A stretch of DNA of 64,000 bases from Paraburkholderia unamae. Lineage in GTDB: Bacteria; Pseudomonadota; Gammaproteobacteria; Burkholderiales; Burkholderiaceae. How positions within the stretch are numbered: the stretch's first letter is position 1; the number at the start of each line of letters is the position of its first letter. The notes under the pieces are model-generated. The model worked only from the letters and a program-made list of their open reading frames with translations, made no database searches and was not told the origin of the DNA. The position numbers and the translations under genes were made by a program. The DNA lies in contig NZ_QLSU01000040.1 in NCBI RefSeq assembly GCF_003268775.1, positions 22,143 to 86,142 of the forward strand, read 5' to 3'. This document shows positions 42,531 through 51,436 of the stretch, one piece after another.

Positions 42531-43691
42531 TTACGACGCGGCCACGTGGACCGCCACGCCCGCCTGGACCTTCTGGAGCCCGCTGACGATCACGCGGTCG
42601 CCCGCTTTCAGCCCGCTCGTGACGATCCACTGGTCGCCATAGGCGCTGTCGGCGCGCACCGCGACCTGCTTCGCGTGCCCGCTTGCGTCGACCACCCAGA
42701 CGCTCGCGCCGCCGTCGGAGGCGCGCGTGACCGCGAGCTGCGGCACGAGCAGCGCGCTGGCGCTTTCGCCCTCGTCCAGTTGCGCGCGCACGAACATGCC
42801 GGGCAGCAGTTCGCCTTCGGGGTTCGGGAAGATCATGCGCAGCGTGACCGAGCCGGTCGTCGCGTCGACGGTGATGCCGGAAAACTGGAGCACGCCCGCG
42901 TGGGCGTACGGCGTGCCGTCCTCCATCACGAGCTGCACGGCCGCGCCGCTGCCCGCGTGCTTGAGGCGGCCCGAGGCGAAGGCCTGGCGCAGCCGCAGCC
43001 AGTCGGCGCTCGAACGCGTGACGTCGAGGTACATCTCGTCGTACGCGTGAATGGTCGCGAGCGCCGTGGTCTGGTCCGCGGTCACGAGCGCGCCTTCGGT
43101 CACCGAGGAAGCGCCGATGCGCCCCGAGATCGGCGCCGTGATGCGCGTGTAGCCGAGGTTGATGCGCGCCGATTCGAGCGAGGCGCGATCCGCGAGCACA
43201 TCGGCCTCGTCTTCACGCACGGCCGCGATGGCGTCGTCGTTGTCCTGCGCGCTGACGGCGTTGATCTTCACGAGCTGCGCGTAGCGATCGGCCTTCGTTT
43301 TCGCGGAGGCGAGCGTTGCCTGCGCTTTCGCGAGCGTGCCGCGCGCCTGGTCGTAGGTCGCCTGGTAGGTGGCCGGATCGATCTGGTAGAGCACCTGGCC
43401 TGCCTTCACGTCGGAGCCTTCGGCGAACAGCCGCTTCTGCACGATGCCGCCGATCTGCGGACGCACGTCGGAGACCTTGAGCGACGAAAGGCGGCCGGAC
43501 AGTTCGGCCGTCATCACGATGCGTTGCGGCGCGAGCGTTTTGACGCCGACGTCGACGCTTTGCGCCACGGGCATCTCGGCGCCGTGACGTTGGCAACCGG
43601 CGATCAGGATGGCGGATGAGCAGACGAGTGCGGCGGCAAGCCGGCGCGTTTTCCTCTCCCACCCAATGCTTGAATGATTGAGTTGCGGCAT
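42531..43691 (-). CDS. RND efflux periplasmic adaptor (membrane fusion protein)
   Basis: 386 residues. The start at 43691 (MPQLNHSSIGWERK) follows GGAAT closely and gives a signal peptide with lipobox (LIAGC); the upstream in-frame ATGs lack a ribosome-binding site. The lipoyl/barrel-sandwich halves are SDVRPQIGGIVQKRLFAEGSD and TRITAPISGRIGASSVTEGA, and the coiled-coil hairpin is between them. It links the inner-membrane pump to the outer channel. It is the first gene of the operon and divergent from the TetR gene at 44180. Confidence 0.94.
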   Translation of the reverse strand: MPQLNHSSIGWERKTRRLAAALVCSSAILIAGCQRHGAEMPVAQSVDVGVKTLAPQRIVMTAELSGRLSSLKVSDVRPQIGGIVQKRLFAEGSDVKAGQVLYQIDPATYQATYDQARGTLAKAQATLASAKTKADRYAQLVKINAVSAQDNDDAIAAVREDEADVLADRASLESARINLGYTRITAPISGRIGASSVTEGALVTADQTTALATIHAYDEMYLDVTRSSADWLRLRQAFASGRLKHAGSGAAVQLVMEDGTPYAHAGVLQFSGITVDATTGSVTLRMIFPNPEGELLPGMFVRAQLDEGESASALLVPQLAVTRASDGGASVWVVDASGHAKQVAVRADSAYGDQWIVTSGLKAGDRVIVSGLQKVQAGVAVHVAAS

Positions 43692-44011
43692 AGATTCCAT
43701 CAAATGGTGGACGTTGAAGCGCCTGGCCGGCATGCGGGCAGGCGCGAAGCGGTAGCGAGCGGCTTCGTGAAGGATTCGCAACGGAGAAACGCACGAAAGC
43801 CAGGGTGAGGCCGGCGAAGCAGGTCCGGCCTGTTCACTCGGACTACTAATCGATAAGGCGCGTGCGATCCGGTGAACCCTGGCACGCCGATATTGGAGGA
43901 GGCGCCGGGGCGCAGCGTCGCAGCCGGTGAATGCCGCGTCTTGCTCAGGCCCCGGCTTGCGAGGTACGCATCACGGTTCGAGCTTCGATTCCATACTCCC
44001 GCCTCTATAAC

Positions 44012-44036
44012 TAAACTGTACGGTATGGTTTATAAT
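44012..44036. promoter_or_regulatory. Candidate TetR operator and -10 box between pump operon and regulator
   Basis: TAAAC (44012-44016) and GTTTA (44028-44032) form an inverted repeat around an 11-base centre, and overlap a consensus TATAAT (44031-44036) on the plus strand. The arrangement fits TetR autorepression. The remaining 43692-44179 divergent region shows no other gene. Confidence 0.5.
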
Positions 44037-44179
44037 GGAACGATGGATCGCTGTCAATCGAATGACCCGCCTTCGCGGCCGCATGAATGTTTCAAAGCAT
44101 GACCGGCGCGGCGGCTTGCATGAATGCACGATGTGTACGCACAAGCGTTGCGTCATGGCGGGTCGGGACTGGAGACTGT

Positions 44180-44791
44180 ATGAGAAAGAAAACGGAAGAA
44201 AAGCGCCAATCCATTATTGACGCTGCCCTGGAGGTGTTCCGGGAGGTCGGCTTCGAGCAGGCCTCGATGGCGGAAATCGCCGCACGTTCCGGCGCGTCGA
44301 AAGCGACGCTCTACAGCTATTTCGAGTCGAAAGACGTGTTATTTGCTGAAACAATGACGAGCCGTGCCGGAACGGAGATACGGGACGCATTCGATCAACT
44401 GACGCTCGACGTTCCGCTACGCGACGCGCTGGCGTCGTTCGGGCAGCACTACCTGGCGGCCGTGCTGCAACCCTCGTTTCTCGCGACGCGCCGCCTTTGC
44501 TTTCAGGAGGTCGACCGCTCGAACGTAGGCCGGACCTTATATGAAGCGGGGCCGCGCCGTGGCTTGATGCACGTTCGCGACTTCCTGGCCGGTGCGATCG
44601 AGGCGCGCACCGTTCGCCGTTGCGACCCGGAAGTCGCGGCGCGCCATCTGCTGGCGCTGCTGGAGGCCGAACTGGTCGAGATCGCGACGCTGGGTTATGA
44701 GGTGAAAGCCACGCGCGCGAAACTGCTGCCGGTCGTCACCCGCGCGGTGGAGGTCTTTCTCGCGGCGTATGCCACGCCTCACGCGCAGTGA
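44180..44791 (+). CDS. TetR-family repressor of the RND pump
   Basis: 203 residues. The ATG at 44180 follows GGAG at five bases; open frame before it (from 44087) is not typical of the family. The helix-turn-helix is SMAEIAARSGASKATLYSYFESKDVLF, and the C-terminal part is the AcrR-like ligand domain (PSFLATRRLCFQEVDRS). It is divergent from the pump operon, the standard placement for its repressor. Confidence 0.93.
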   Translation: MRKKTEEKRQSIIDAALEVFREVGFEQASMAEIAARSGASKATLYSYFESKDVLFAETMTSRAGTEIRDAFDQLTLDVPLRDALASFGQHYLAAVLQPSFLATRRLCFQEVDRSNVGRTLYEAGPRRGLMHVRDFLAGAIEARTVRRCDPEVAARHLLALLEAELVEIATLGYEVKATRAKLLPVVTRAVEVFLAAYATPHAQ

Positions 44792-44856
44792 TGCGTCACG
44801 TCTCCCATGGTCACTGTGCGGAGGCTGCTGCGGGCATATAAGCTCCGAATCATAAA

Positions 44857-44869
44857 TCTCAGAATGAGA
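44857..44869. promoter_or_regulatory. T-N11-A palindrome upstream of nitronate monooxygenase
   Basis: TCTCAGAATGAGA, flanked by A and T to give perfect 6-bp arms ATCTCA/TGAGAT. The same arms, with TTT at the centre, lie in the LysR promoter region at 47191-47203. A second inverted repeat, GAATCGAAACGATTC, is at 44966-44980. The 256-base region 44792-45047 holds no other feature that I see. Confidence 0.6.
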
Positions 44870-45047
44870 TTGATGACTGTTGTGTATTTCCTGTTTGAGA
44901 TATATGATCCTGTCGGGTGGGCTTACGGCCCGGCAAGGGCGAGGGCCGTCGGCTCGGGACCATTTGAATCGAAACGATTCGATTCGAACTCAGCGGACGC
45001 ACCGGTCGCGTCAATCATGATCGTGCAGGCAAACGCAGCGAGGACTT

Positions 45048-46145
45048 ATGAACGCACAGCACGTGCAGCATTTCTTGAAAGCGCTTGGTGTCGAAAAGCC
45101 CATCATTCAGGCGCCAATGGCCGGTGTGACGACGCCCGCGCTCGCCGCGGCGGTGTCTAACGCGGGCGCGCTGGGTTCGATCGGTCTGGGTGCGATGAAT
45201 GCCGCGGACGCGCGCAAGGCCATCGCAGCGACGCGTGCGCTGACCGGCAAGCCGTTCAACGTGAATGTCTTCTGCCACAGCCCGGCGGCTGCGAACCCGC
45301 AAACGGAGGCCGCGTGGCTGAAGTGGCTGGAGCGCCACTTCTCACGCTTCGACGCGACACCGCCTGCGCAGCTCAAGGAGATCTACACGAGCTTCGTTGT
45401 CGATCCCGATATGCAGCGCGTGCTTCTCGAAGAACGCCCGGCGGTCGTGAGCTTCCACTTCGGGCTGCCCGACGCGTCGGTGATCAAGGCGTTCAAGGAA
45501 GCGGGCATCGTTGTGCTGGCAAGCGCGACGAGCCTTGACGAAGCACGGCAGATCGAAGCGGCGGGCGTGGATGCGATCGTTGCGCAAGGCATCGAGGCCG
45601 GTGGCCATCGCGGCGTTTTCGATTCGACCGGGCGCGACGAACTGCTGGGCACGTTCGCCCTCACGCGCCTGATCGCGACGCAGTGCGGCCTGCCGGTTAT
45701 CGCCGCGGGCGGGATCATGGACGGCGCGGGCGTGGTTGCCGCGCTGGCGCTGGGCGCGAGCGCCGCGCAACTCGGCACGGCCTTCGTGGCGTGCGCCGAA
45801 ACCTCGATCGACGAAGGTTATCGGCGCGCGCTGCTTGGTGAAGCTGCCGCGCATACCGTGTTCACGCGGGCGATTTCGGGTCGCCCGGCGCGCTCGATCG
45901 TCAATGCGTTTACCGAGCTTGAGCATGAAGACGGGTATCCGCAGGCGTTGCCGGCCTATCCCATCGCCTACGATGCGGGCAAGGCGCTGAACGCGGCGGC
46001 GAAAGCCAAGGGGGTATACGACTACGGCGCTCAATGGGCGGGACAGGCGGCGCCTTTGGCGCGCGCGCTGCCGGCGGCCGAACTGGTCGAAACGCTCGTG
46101 GCCGAGATGCACGCCGCGATAGCCGAACTCCAGCGCTTGAATTAA
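45048..46145 (+). CDS. Nitronate monooxygenase (2-nitropropane dioxygenase family)
   Basis: 365 residues with the FMN TIM-barrel of the NPD family: VEKPIIQAPMAGVTTPALAAAVSNAGALG at the N-terminus (in outline), the active-site segment AQGIEAGGHRG, and the phosphate-binding motif PVIAAGGIMDGAGVVAALALGA. It oxidises nitronates such as propionate-3-nitronate, a plant toxin, with oxygen. The promoter region contains a palindrome that matches one before the LysR gene downstream. Confidence 0.92.
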   Translation: MNAQHVQHFLKALGVEKPIIQAPMAGVTTPALAAAVSNAGALGSIGLGAMNAADARKAIAATRALTGKPFNVNVFCHSPAAANPQTEAAWLKWLERHFSRFDATPPAQLKEIYTSFVVDPDMQRVLLEERPAVVSFHFGLPDASVIKAFKEAGIVVLASATSLDEARQIEAAGVDAIVAQGIEAGGHRGVFDSTGRDELLGTFALTRLIATQCGLPVIAAGGIMDGAGVVAALALGASAAQLGTAFVACAETSIDEGYRRALLGEAAAHTVFTRAISGRPARSIVNAFTELEHEDGYPQALPAYPIAYDAGKALNAAAKAKGVYDYGAQWAGQAAPLARALPAAELVETLVAEMHAAIAELQRLN

Positions 46146-46244
46146 GGCTTCACAGCTTGTGTGAATGGCGCGGATGTCGTAGCGGCTTCCTGCATGGCGC
46201 GAGCGGCGTGAGATGAACCTCGCCGCACGCGCCCCTCACCTCTG

Positions 46245-47126
46245 TTACTGGCTCGGTAACAGACGCACGAGTTCATCGAACGCCGCGCTCTGGTACGACG
46301 CTCGCGAAACGAGGTAGGTGTCGATATCGCAGATCGGGCGGCTCTGGATCGTGGCGGAAGCGGGGACCGTGGAAAGCACGGACTTCGGCAAGACGGCAAC
46401 CGCGGTGCCGGCCGCAACGGCCGCGTAAATCGCGTGGTAAGACGCGTACTCGATGATTCGCGGACGGAAGCCTTCCGAATCGGCCTGCGCTTCCAGCCAT
46501 TGTTCGGCAATGCGCCGATACGTGCAGCCCGCCGCGAAAGCCGCGAGCGGATAGCGGTCCGAGGATTGCGCGAACTGCGCCAGGTCGAGCCGGCCGGGCG
46601 CGACGAGCAGCAGTGTTTCCCGGAACGCCCGCACGGCCGCCAGGCCCGTATCGCCTGAAGCGAATTCGGCGTCGGCGCGCTCCGCGGTTTCCGCCACAAA
46701 CGCGCAATCCAGCCGGCTCGCGCGCACGTAGTCGAGGAGCACGCGAGTCGTGCCCGTGAGGACTTCGAGGCTCACGTCGGGCCACAGGCTCTGATAGGCG
46801 CCGAGGATCGCCGGCAGACGCGCTGCCGCCGTGCTTTCCATCGAGCCGACTCGCAGGCGTCCCACCGGCGTGTGGGACTGCATGGACTGACGCGCTTCCT
46901 CCGCGAGCGTGAGCATGCGCTGGGCGTAGCCCAGAAACCGCTGGCCCTCGGCAGTCAGGGTCATGCGCTTGCCGTCACGGGAAAAAAGCTGAACCTTGAG
47001 CTCATCTTCCAGTTGCTTCACGCGCGTCGTGACATTCGACTGAACGCGGTTCAGGAGGTGAGCGGCACGCGTGACGCTGTTCTCTTTCGCAACGGTGCTG
47101 AAAATTTCGAGGTCTAATAGGTCCAT
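46245..47126 (-). CDS. LysR-family transcriptional regulator
   Basis: 293 residues with the helix-turn-helix in SVTRAAHLLNRVQSNVTTRV and an effector-binding domain of the CysB/CbbR type. It is divergent from the luciferase-like monooxygenase gene (145-base gap) and convergent with the nitronate monooxygenase gene. The TCTCA-N3-TGAGA palindromes in front of both enzymes fit the T-N11-A box of LysR proteins, so both are probable targets. Confidence 0.92.
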   Translation of the reverse strand: MDLLDLEIFSTVAKENSVTRAAHLLNRVQSNVTTRVKQLEDELKVQLFSRDGKRMTLTAEGQRFLGYAQRMLTLAEEARQSMQSHTPVGRLRVGSMESTAAARLPAILGAYQSLWPDVSLEVLTGTTRVLLDYVRASRLDCAFVAETAERADAEFASGDTGLAAVRAFRETLLLVAPGRLDLAQFAQSSDRYPLAAFAAGCTYRRIAEQWLEAQADSEGFRPRIIEYASYHAIYAAVAAGTAVAVLPKSVLSTVPASATIQSRPICDIDTYLVSRASYQSAAFDELVRLLPSQ

Positions 47127-47190
47127 CTGAGAGGTCCATCTGAGGCCTGTCTGCGGGACGGGATCGCAGGAGAGGAAAGCGCCACAATTA

Positions 47191-47203
47191 TCTCATTTTG
47201 AGA
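47191..47203. promoter_or_regulatory. T-N11-A palindrome between LysR and LLM monooxygenase
   Basis: TCTCATTTTGAGA has perfect 5-bp arms around TTT and sits about 65 bases from the LysR start and 68 bases from the monooxygenase start. It matches TCTCAGAATGAGA at 44857-44869. Confidence 0.65.
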
Positions 47204-47270
47204 ATGTCGGCGCAAACTGGATCTCGGTGCAGCACGCCTTTCCCTCAACAACATCTCACCACGAAACTCC

Positions 47271-48215
47271 ATGGCATCCGTTGAAGACGATATCGCGAGC
47301 CGCGTGTTCTCGCCCTCGAGGTTGTCGATCGGTCTGTCCTTGCCCGTGCTGCGCCAGCAGTCGGACATCGCGGACTTCCGCGAGCAGATCGAGATTGCCC
47401 GCCATGCCGATGCCGCCGGGTTTCGCGCGCTATGGGTGCGCGACGTGCCGCTCAACAGCGCGGACTATCCCGATCCGGTCGGGCATCTGGACCCGTGGGT
47501 TCTGCTCGGCGCGCTTGCGGCCCACACGAAGCAGGCCGCGCTGATTAGCGGCGCCATCGTGCTGACGCTGCGGCACCCGTTGCATATCGCCAAGGGCGCG
47601 GTTTCCGTGAGCCATCTGTCCGGCGGGCGCTTCATATTGGGGCTCGGCTCGGGCGACCGGCCTCCCGAGTACGCTGCGTTCGGGCAGGACGCCGAGCAAA
47701 GGCGCGATCTGTATCGCGAGCACTGGGGCACCGTGGCCGCCGCGCTCGCCCCTGTTGCGCGCGTGATTCCCGATCTCGCGCCGCCCGGCGCTCCTGAGTT
47801 CTTCCTGTTGCCGCGTCCCGCCGCTCAGGTGCCGATGCTCGCCGTGGGCTCGGGCGGTCAAAGTGTCGACTGGATCGCTCGCCATGCCATCGGCTGGATG
47901 ACCTACCACCGCGAGCCCGACGTGCAGCGCGCGCGCTACGCCATGTGGCGTGCGGCGGTGGAGCGTTCCGCAGCGGGTGCGTTCCGTGCGTTCGGCGCGG
48001 CCATGCGCCTCGAGTTGAGCGAGCAGGCGAACGAGCCCGCAACACCCGTTGCGCTCGGCTATCGCACAGGACGCCTCGCGCTCGTGGACCTGCTGCAAGC
48101 CATGCGCGAGGCGGGCACGCATCACGTGACGTTCAACCTCGCCACGCAGCGCCCGGCGCGGGACGTGCTCGACGAACTGGCCTCCGAGGTGCTGCCTCTC
48201 TTTCACGGCCTTTGA
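47271..48215 (+). CDS. Luciferase-like (LLM class) flavin-dependent monooxygenase
   Basis: 314 residues of the bacterial luciferase-like TIM barrel: FREQIEIARHADAAGFRALWVRD at the N-terminus (in outline), ISGAIVLTLRHPLHIAKGAVSVSHLSGGR region, LGLGSGDRPPEYAAFG, and PMLAVGSGGQSVDWIARHAIGWMTY. Such enzymes use reduced FMN and oxygen, often on nitrilotriacetate-, sulfonate- or xenobiotic-type substrates. No flavin reductase is encoded nearby. Divergent LysR control is likely. Confidence 0.9.
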   Translation: MASVEDDIASRVFSPSRLSIGLSLPVLRQQSDIADFREQIEIARHADAAGFRALWVRDVPLNSADYPDPVGHLDPWVLLGALAAHTKQAALISGAIVLTLRHPLHIAKGAVSVSHLSGGRFILGLGSGDRPPEYAAFGQDAEQRRDLYREHWGTVAAALAPVARVIPDLAPPGAPEFFLLPRPAAQVPMLAVGSGGQSVDWIARHAIGWMTYHREPDVQRARYAMWRAAVERSAAGAFRAFGAAMRLELSEQANEPATPVALGYRTGRLALVDLLQAMREAGTHHVTFNLATQRPARDVLDELASEVLPLFHGL

Positions 48216-48414
48216 GCGCGCCAGGCGGCCTCTGGCGCATGTCGTGGCCGGTTTTGTCAGCAAATCGGCCGGTTTGACCAGTCCGCCCGTGTGCCGTTCG
48301 CGCTAGGATCGCCACCACGTGGCCTGGACGCATCACCGGCATGGGCCGGAACCCTTTTCAGCGGCCGACGCGCTCCCCGGCGCGCCGCGCAAGACAAATC
48401 ATCAAGGACTCCAA

Positions 48415-49602
48415 ATGAACAAGGAAGTCGTGGTCGTGGGCGGCGTGCGTACCGCCATCGGCAAATTTGGCGGCAGCCTCAAAGACGTGGCGCCGACCGA
48501 ACTCGGCGCGCTCGTCGTGCGCGAATTGCTCGCGCGCAGCAAGGTGGAAGCGAAGGACGTGGGCCATGTGGTGTTCGGCAACGTGATTGCCACGGAGCCG
48601 CGCGACTTCTACCTCTCGCGCGTTGCGGCCGTCAATGCGGGCATTCCGGCCGAGACGCCCGCTTTCAACGTGAACCGTCTGTGCGGTTCGGGCTTGCAGG
48701 CGATCGTCTCCGCCGCGCAAACCATTCTGCTCGGCGACGCCGACGTGGCAATCGGCGCGGGCGCCGAGAACATGAGCCGCGCGCCGTACATCACGACCGA
48801 TGCGCGCTTCGGCGCCCGCATGGGCGACGCGCGCCTCGTCGACATGATGTTGGGCGCGCTCAACGACCCGTTCCATACCGTGCCCATGGGCGTGACCGCC
48901 GAAAACGTGGCGGGCCGTTACGGCATTACGCGCGAGCGCCAGGACAACCTCGCGCTGGAGTCGCATCGCCGCGCGGCGCGCGCCATCGCCGAGGGCCGTT
49001 TCGCAAGCCAGATCGTGCCGGTCACGCGCACGGTGAAAGGGCGCGAAACGGTGTTCGACACCGACGAGCATTTGCGCCACGACGCCACCATCGACGACTT
49101 CGCGAAGCTCAAGCCGGTGTTCGCCAAAGAGAACGGCACGGTGACGGCGGGCAACGCCTCCGGCATCAACGACGCGGCGGCGGCCGTCCTGCTGATGTCG
49201 CGGGAAGCGGCCCAGGCGCGCGGCCTCGCGCCGATGGCGCGGCTCGTCTCTTACGCGCACGCGGGCGTGGACCCGCTCTACATGGGCATCGGTCCCGTGC
49301 CCGCCACGCGGCTCGCGCTGCAACGCGCGGGGCTGTCCGTTGCGGACCTCGACGTGATCGAGTCGAACGAGGCCTTCGCGGCCCAGGCCTGTGCCGTGAC
49401 GCAGGAACTGGGACTCGACCCGGAGAAGGTGAACCCCAATGGATCGGGGATCTCGCTCGGCCATCCGATTGGCGCGACCGGCACGCTCATTACCGTGAAG
49501 GCACTGCACGAACTCAAGCGCATTGGCGGCCGCTACGCGCTCGTCACGATGTGCATCGGCGGCGGCCAGGGGATCGCCGCCATTTTCGAAAACGTCCAGT
49601 AA
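48415..49602 (+). CDS. Acetyl-CoA acetyltransferase / beta-ketothiolase
   Basis: 395 residues. The nucleophile is Cys90 in NRLCGSGLQAI; the C-terminal catalytic motifs are GSGISLGHPIGATG (His) and MCIGGGQGIAAIF (Cys). The sequence is of the BktB/PhaA group. The ATG at 48415 follows AAGGA; the upstream frame is not coding. It condenses or cleaves acyl-CoA units. The 3-hydroxyacyl-CoA dehydrogenase 45 bases downstream provides the neighbouring step, so the pair serves beta-oxidation or short-chain acid metabolism. Confidence 0.94.
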   Translation: MNKEVVVVGGVRTAIGKFGGSLKDVAPTELGALVVRELLARSKVEAKDVGHVVFGNVIATEPRDFYLSRVAAVNAGIPAETPAFNVNRLCGSGLQAIVSAAQTILLGDADVAIGAGAENMSRAPYITTDARFGARMGDARLVDMMLGALNDPFHTVPMGVTAENVAGRYGITRERQDNLALESHRRAARAIAEGRFASQIVPVTRTVKGRETVFDTDEHLRHDATIDDFAKLKPVFAKENGTVTAGNASGINDAAAAVLLMSREAAQARGLAPMARLVSYAHAGVDPLYMGIGPVPATRLALQRAGLSVADLDVIESNEAFAAQACAVTQELGLDPEKVNPNGSGISLGHPIGATGTLITVKALHELKRIGGRYALVTMCIGGGQGIAAIFENVQ

Positions 49603-49647
49603 TTCCACTTACTTTGGCGCGCGTTTCATCGCGCGGAGACTATATCG

Positions 49648-50499
49648 ATGCAAATCGAAACATTGGGAGTCGTCGGCGCCGGGACCATGGGTGCCGGCAT
49701 CGCGCAGGTCGCGGCCCTCGCCGGCCTGCACGTGATCATGGTGGACGTGACCGAGGCGGCGCTCGACAAAGGCATCAAGGCGCTGAAGGGCAGCCTTGAG
49801 CGCCTCATGGCGAAAGAGAAGCTGGATGCGGCGGCGCGCGACGCCGCGCTCGCGCGCATCGAAACCACCACGGACTATCAGCGCCTGGGTGCTGCCGGTT
49901 TGATCATCGAGGCGGCGACGGAAAACCTCGATCTGAAACTGCGGATCCTGAAGCAGATCGAAGCGGTCGCACGGCCCGAGGCCATCATCGCCTCCAATAC
50001 GTCGTCGATCTCCATCACCACGCTGGGCGCGGCGCTGGCCGATCCGTCGCGGTTCGTCGGGATGCACTTCTTCAATCCGGTGCCGTTGATGCCGCTCGTC
50101 GAGATCATCGCCGGTCTCGCAACCGGCAGCGAAGCCGTGCAGGCGGTTCGCGAACTGACCGAGCGCCTCGGCAAATCGCCGATCAGCGTGCGCAATGCGC
50201 CGGGCTTCGTGGTCAACCGTATTCTCGTGCCGATGATCAACGAGGCGTTTTTCCTGCTCGCCGAGGGCGTGGCCCCGGCCGAGGATATCGATACGGGCAT
50301 GCGGCTGGGCGCGAATCACCCGATCGGGCCGCTCGCGCTTGCCGACCTCGTCGGGCTCGACGTGTGTCTTTCGGTCATGGACGTCTTTCTCAAGGACTTC
50401 GGCGATCCAAAGTACCGGGCTTGCCCGCTGCTGCGCGAACTGGTGGCCGCGGGACGTCTGGGCAGGAAGACGGGACGGGGCGTATACGACTACGCTTGA
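49648..50499 (+). CDS. 3-hydroxybutyryl-CoA / 3-hydroxyacyl-CoA dehydrogenase
   Basis: 283 residues, the usual length of the stand-alone enzyme (Hbd/PaaH). The NAD motif is GVVGAGTMGAGIAQVAA; IEAATENLDLKLRIL, SNTSSISITTLG and GMHFFNPVPLMPLVEII carry the catalytic Ser/His region. The C-terminal dimer domain follows (NEAFFLLAEGVAPAEDID). It probably forms an operon with the thiolase and ends at a strong terminator 6 bases after its stop. Confidence 0.95.
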   Translation: MQIETLGVVGAGTMGAGIAQVAALAGLHVIMVDVTEAALDKGIKALKGSLERLMAKEKLDAAARDAALARIETTTDYQRLGAAGLIIEAATENLDLKLRILKQIEAVARPEAIIASNTSSISITTLGAALADPSRFVGMHFFNPVPLMPLVEIIAGLATGSEAVQAVRELTERLGKSPISVRNAPGFVVNRILVPMINEAFFLLAEGVAPAEDIDTGMRLGANHPIGPLALADLVGLDVCLSVMDVFLKDFGDPKYRACPLLRELVAAGRLGRKTGRGVYDYA

Positions 50500-50504
50500 C
50501 ACGA

Positions 50505-50529
50505 AGCGCCGGGGAACCGGCGCTTTTTT
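50505..50529 (+). terminator. Rho-independent terminator after the dehydrogenase
   Basis: AGCGCCGG (50505-50512), loop GGAA, CCGGCGCT (50517-50524) with six T to 50529. It lies between the plus-strand dehydrogenase and the minus-strand HiPIP gene and could serve the thiolase operon. Confidence 0.9.
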
Positions 50530-50554
50530 GTTTGGCAGGTGATTTAGCGCGGGT

Positions 50555-50869
50555 TCACGCGCGCTGCGCGTAGACGTTGCACCAGCCGTCTGCCGCAACG
50601 GCCTTGCCGGGGAACATCGGGCACGGGCCCGCCGCCTCGCCGGCCGCGCCCGTGTAGAAGCGGCAATTCGCGCAACGCTGGCCTTTGGCGTACTTCGGAA
50701 ATTTGGCGGCGTCCACGCTGCCGGCGTTGGCGCGATAACCGAGCGACTTCGCCGTGGTGTCGCTTTCGTCGACGAGGGCGGGCGCGGCGAATGCGCGTCC
50801 GCCCGTGGCGAGCGCGGCGCACAGACCGGCGGCATGGAGGATGAAGGTTCTGCGATTGCGGGTGTTCAT
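50555..50869 (-). CDS. High-potential iron-sulphur protein (HiPIP)
   Basis: 104 residues. A twin-arginine signal (NRRTFILHAAG) precedes an Ala-rich export segment. The four cluster ligands are Cys66, Cys69, Cys83 and Cys97 (C-x2-C-x13-C-x13-C), as in HiPIPs. It is a soluble periplasmic one-electron carrier. It follows the cytochrome c gene on the minus strand with 56 bases between, and that operon starts from a sigma-54-type site beside the PQQ genes. It may carry electrons from the quinoprotein dehydrogenase toward the oxidase. Confidence 0.94.
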   Translation of the reverse strand: MNTRNRRTFILHAAGLCAALATGGRAFAAPALVDESDTTAKSLGYRANAGSVDAAKFPKYAKGQRCANCRFYTGAAGEAAGPCPMFPGKAVAADGWCNVYAQRA

Positions 50870-50925
50870 GCGGGTTTCCAGGGTGAGAATGCTGATGTTT
50901 CGTGCTGCCAGGTTTTCTTCAACGC

Positions 50926-51360
50926 TTAATGGCGAGGCCCGGCGTTGAGCGGCGTGGTTGATGACTGCGCGGTGTCGGCGCTCAGCTTGGCGTTGCCTGC
51001 GTCATAGCCATTCGTATAGAGCAGGAACGCCATCAGGTCCGCGTATTCCTGATCGGTCATCTTGCCGGGTCGGTCGGCCGGCATGTTGGTCGACATGTAC
51101 TGGTAGATGCCGCCTATCGTCAGATGCGAATTCGCCGCCGGTGCGAACGCCGGTCCGCTCAGCGCGGGCGCGGTGATGCCTTCGAGCTTCTCGCCGTGGC
51201 ATTTTGCACAGGAGTCCGCATAAAGATGCTCGCCGTGAACGACCTGATCGTGGTCGAATGCGGGCGCGCTGCCGCCTGTCGTCGCGGCATGCACGGGTAC
51301 GTGCGCGGCGCTTGCCGCAAGCGCGATGGTGAGGGCGATATGGGTGAGTCGGATATTCAT
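50926..51360 (-). CDS. Periplasmic c-type cytochrome (class I)
   Basis: 144 residues from ATG 51360 (an in-frame ATG lies at 51366; GGAA is placed better for 51360). Signal peptide MNIRLTHIALTIALAASAA to VHA, then the haem motif CAKCH in YADSCAKCHGEKLEG and a later candidate axial Met in the TNMPADRPGKMT segment, like the cytochromes that pair with quinoprotein alcohol dehydrogenases. It is encoded between HiPIP and a deleted dehydrogenase copy. The open frame further upstream runs over unlike sequence and was not used. Confidence 0.88.
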   Translation of the reverse strand: MNIRLTHIALTIALAASAAHVPVHAATTGGSAPAFDHDQVVHGEHLYADSCAKCHGEKLEGITAPALSGPAFAPAANSHLTIGGIYQYMSTNMPADRPGKMTDQEYADLMAFLLYTNGYDAGNAKLSADTAQSSTTPLNAGPRH

Positions 51361-51436
51361 GGTCATACGTTCCAGTAAAAGCAGGGGACGCCGCGCCCGC
51401 AAGCCCGGCGTGCGCGGCGGATAACAGGAGGCGTGC

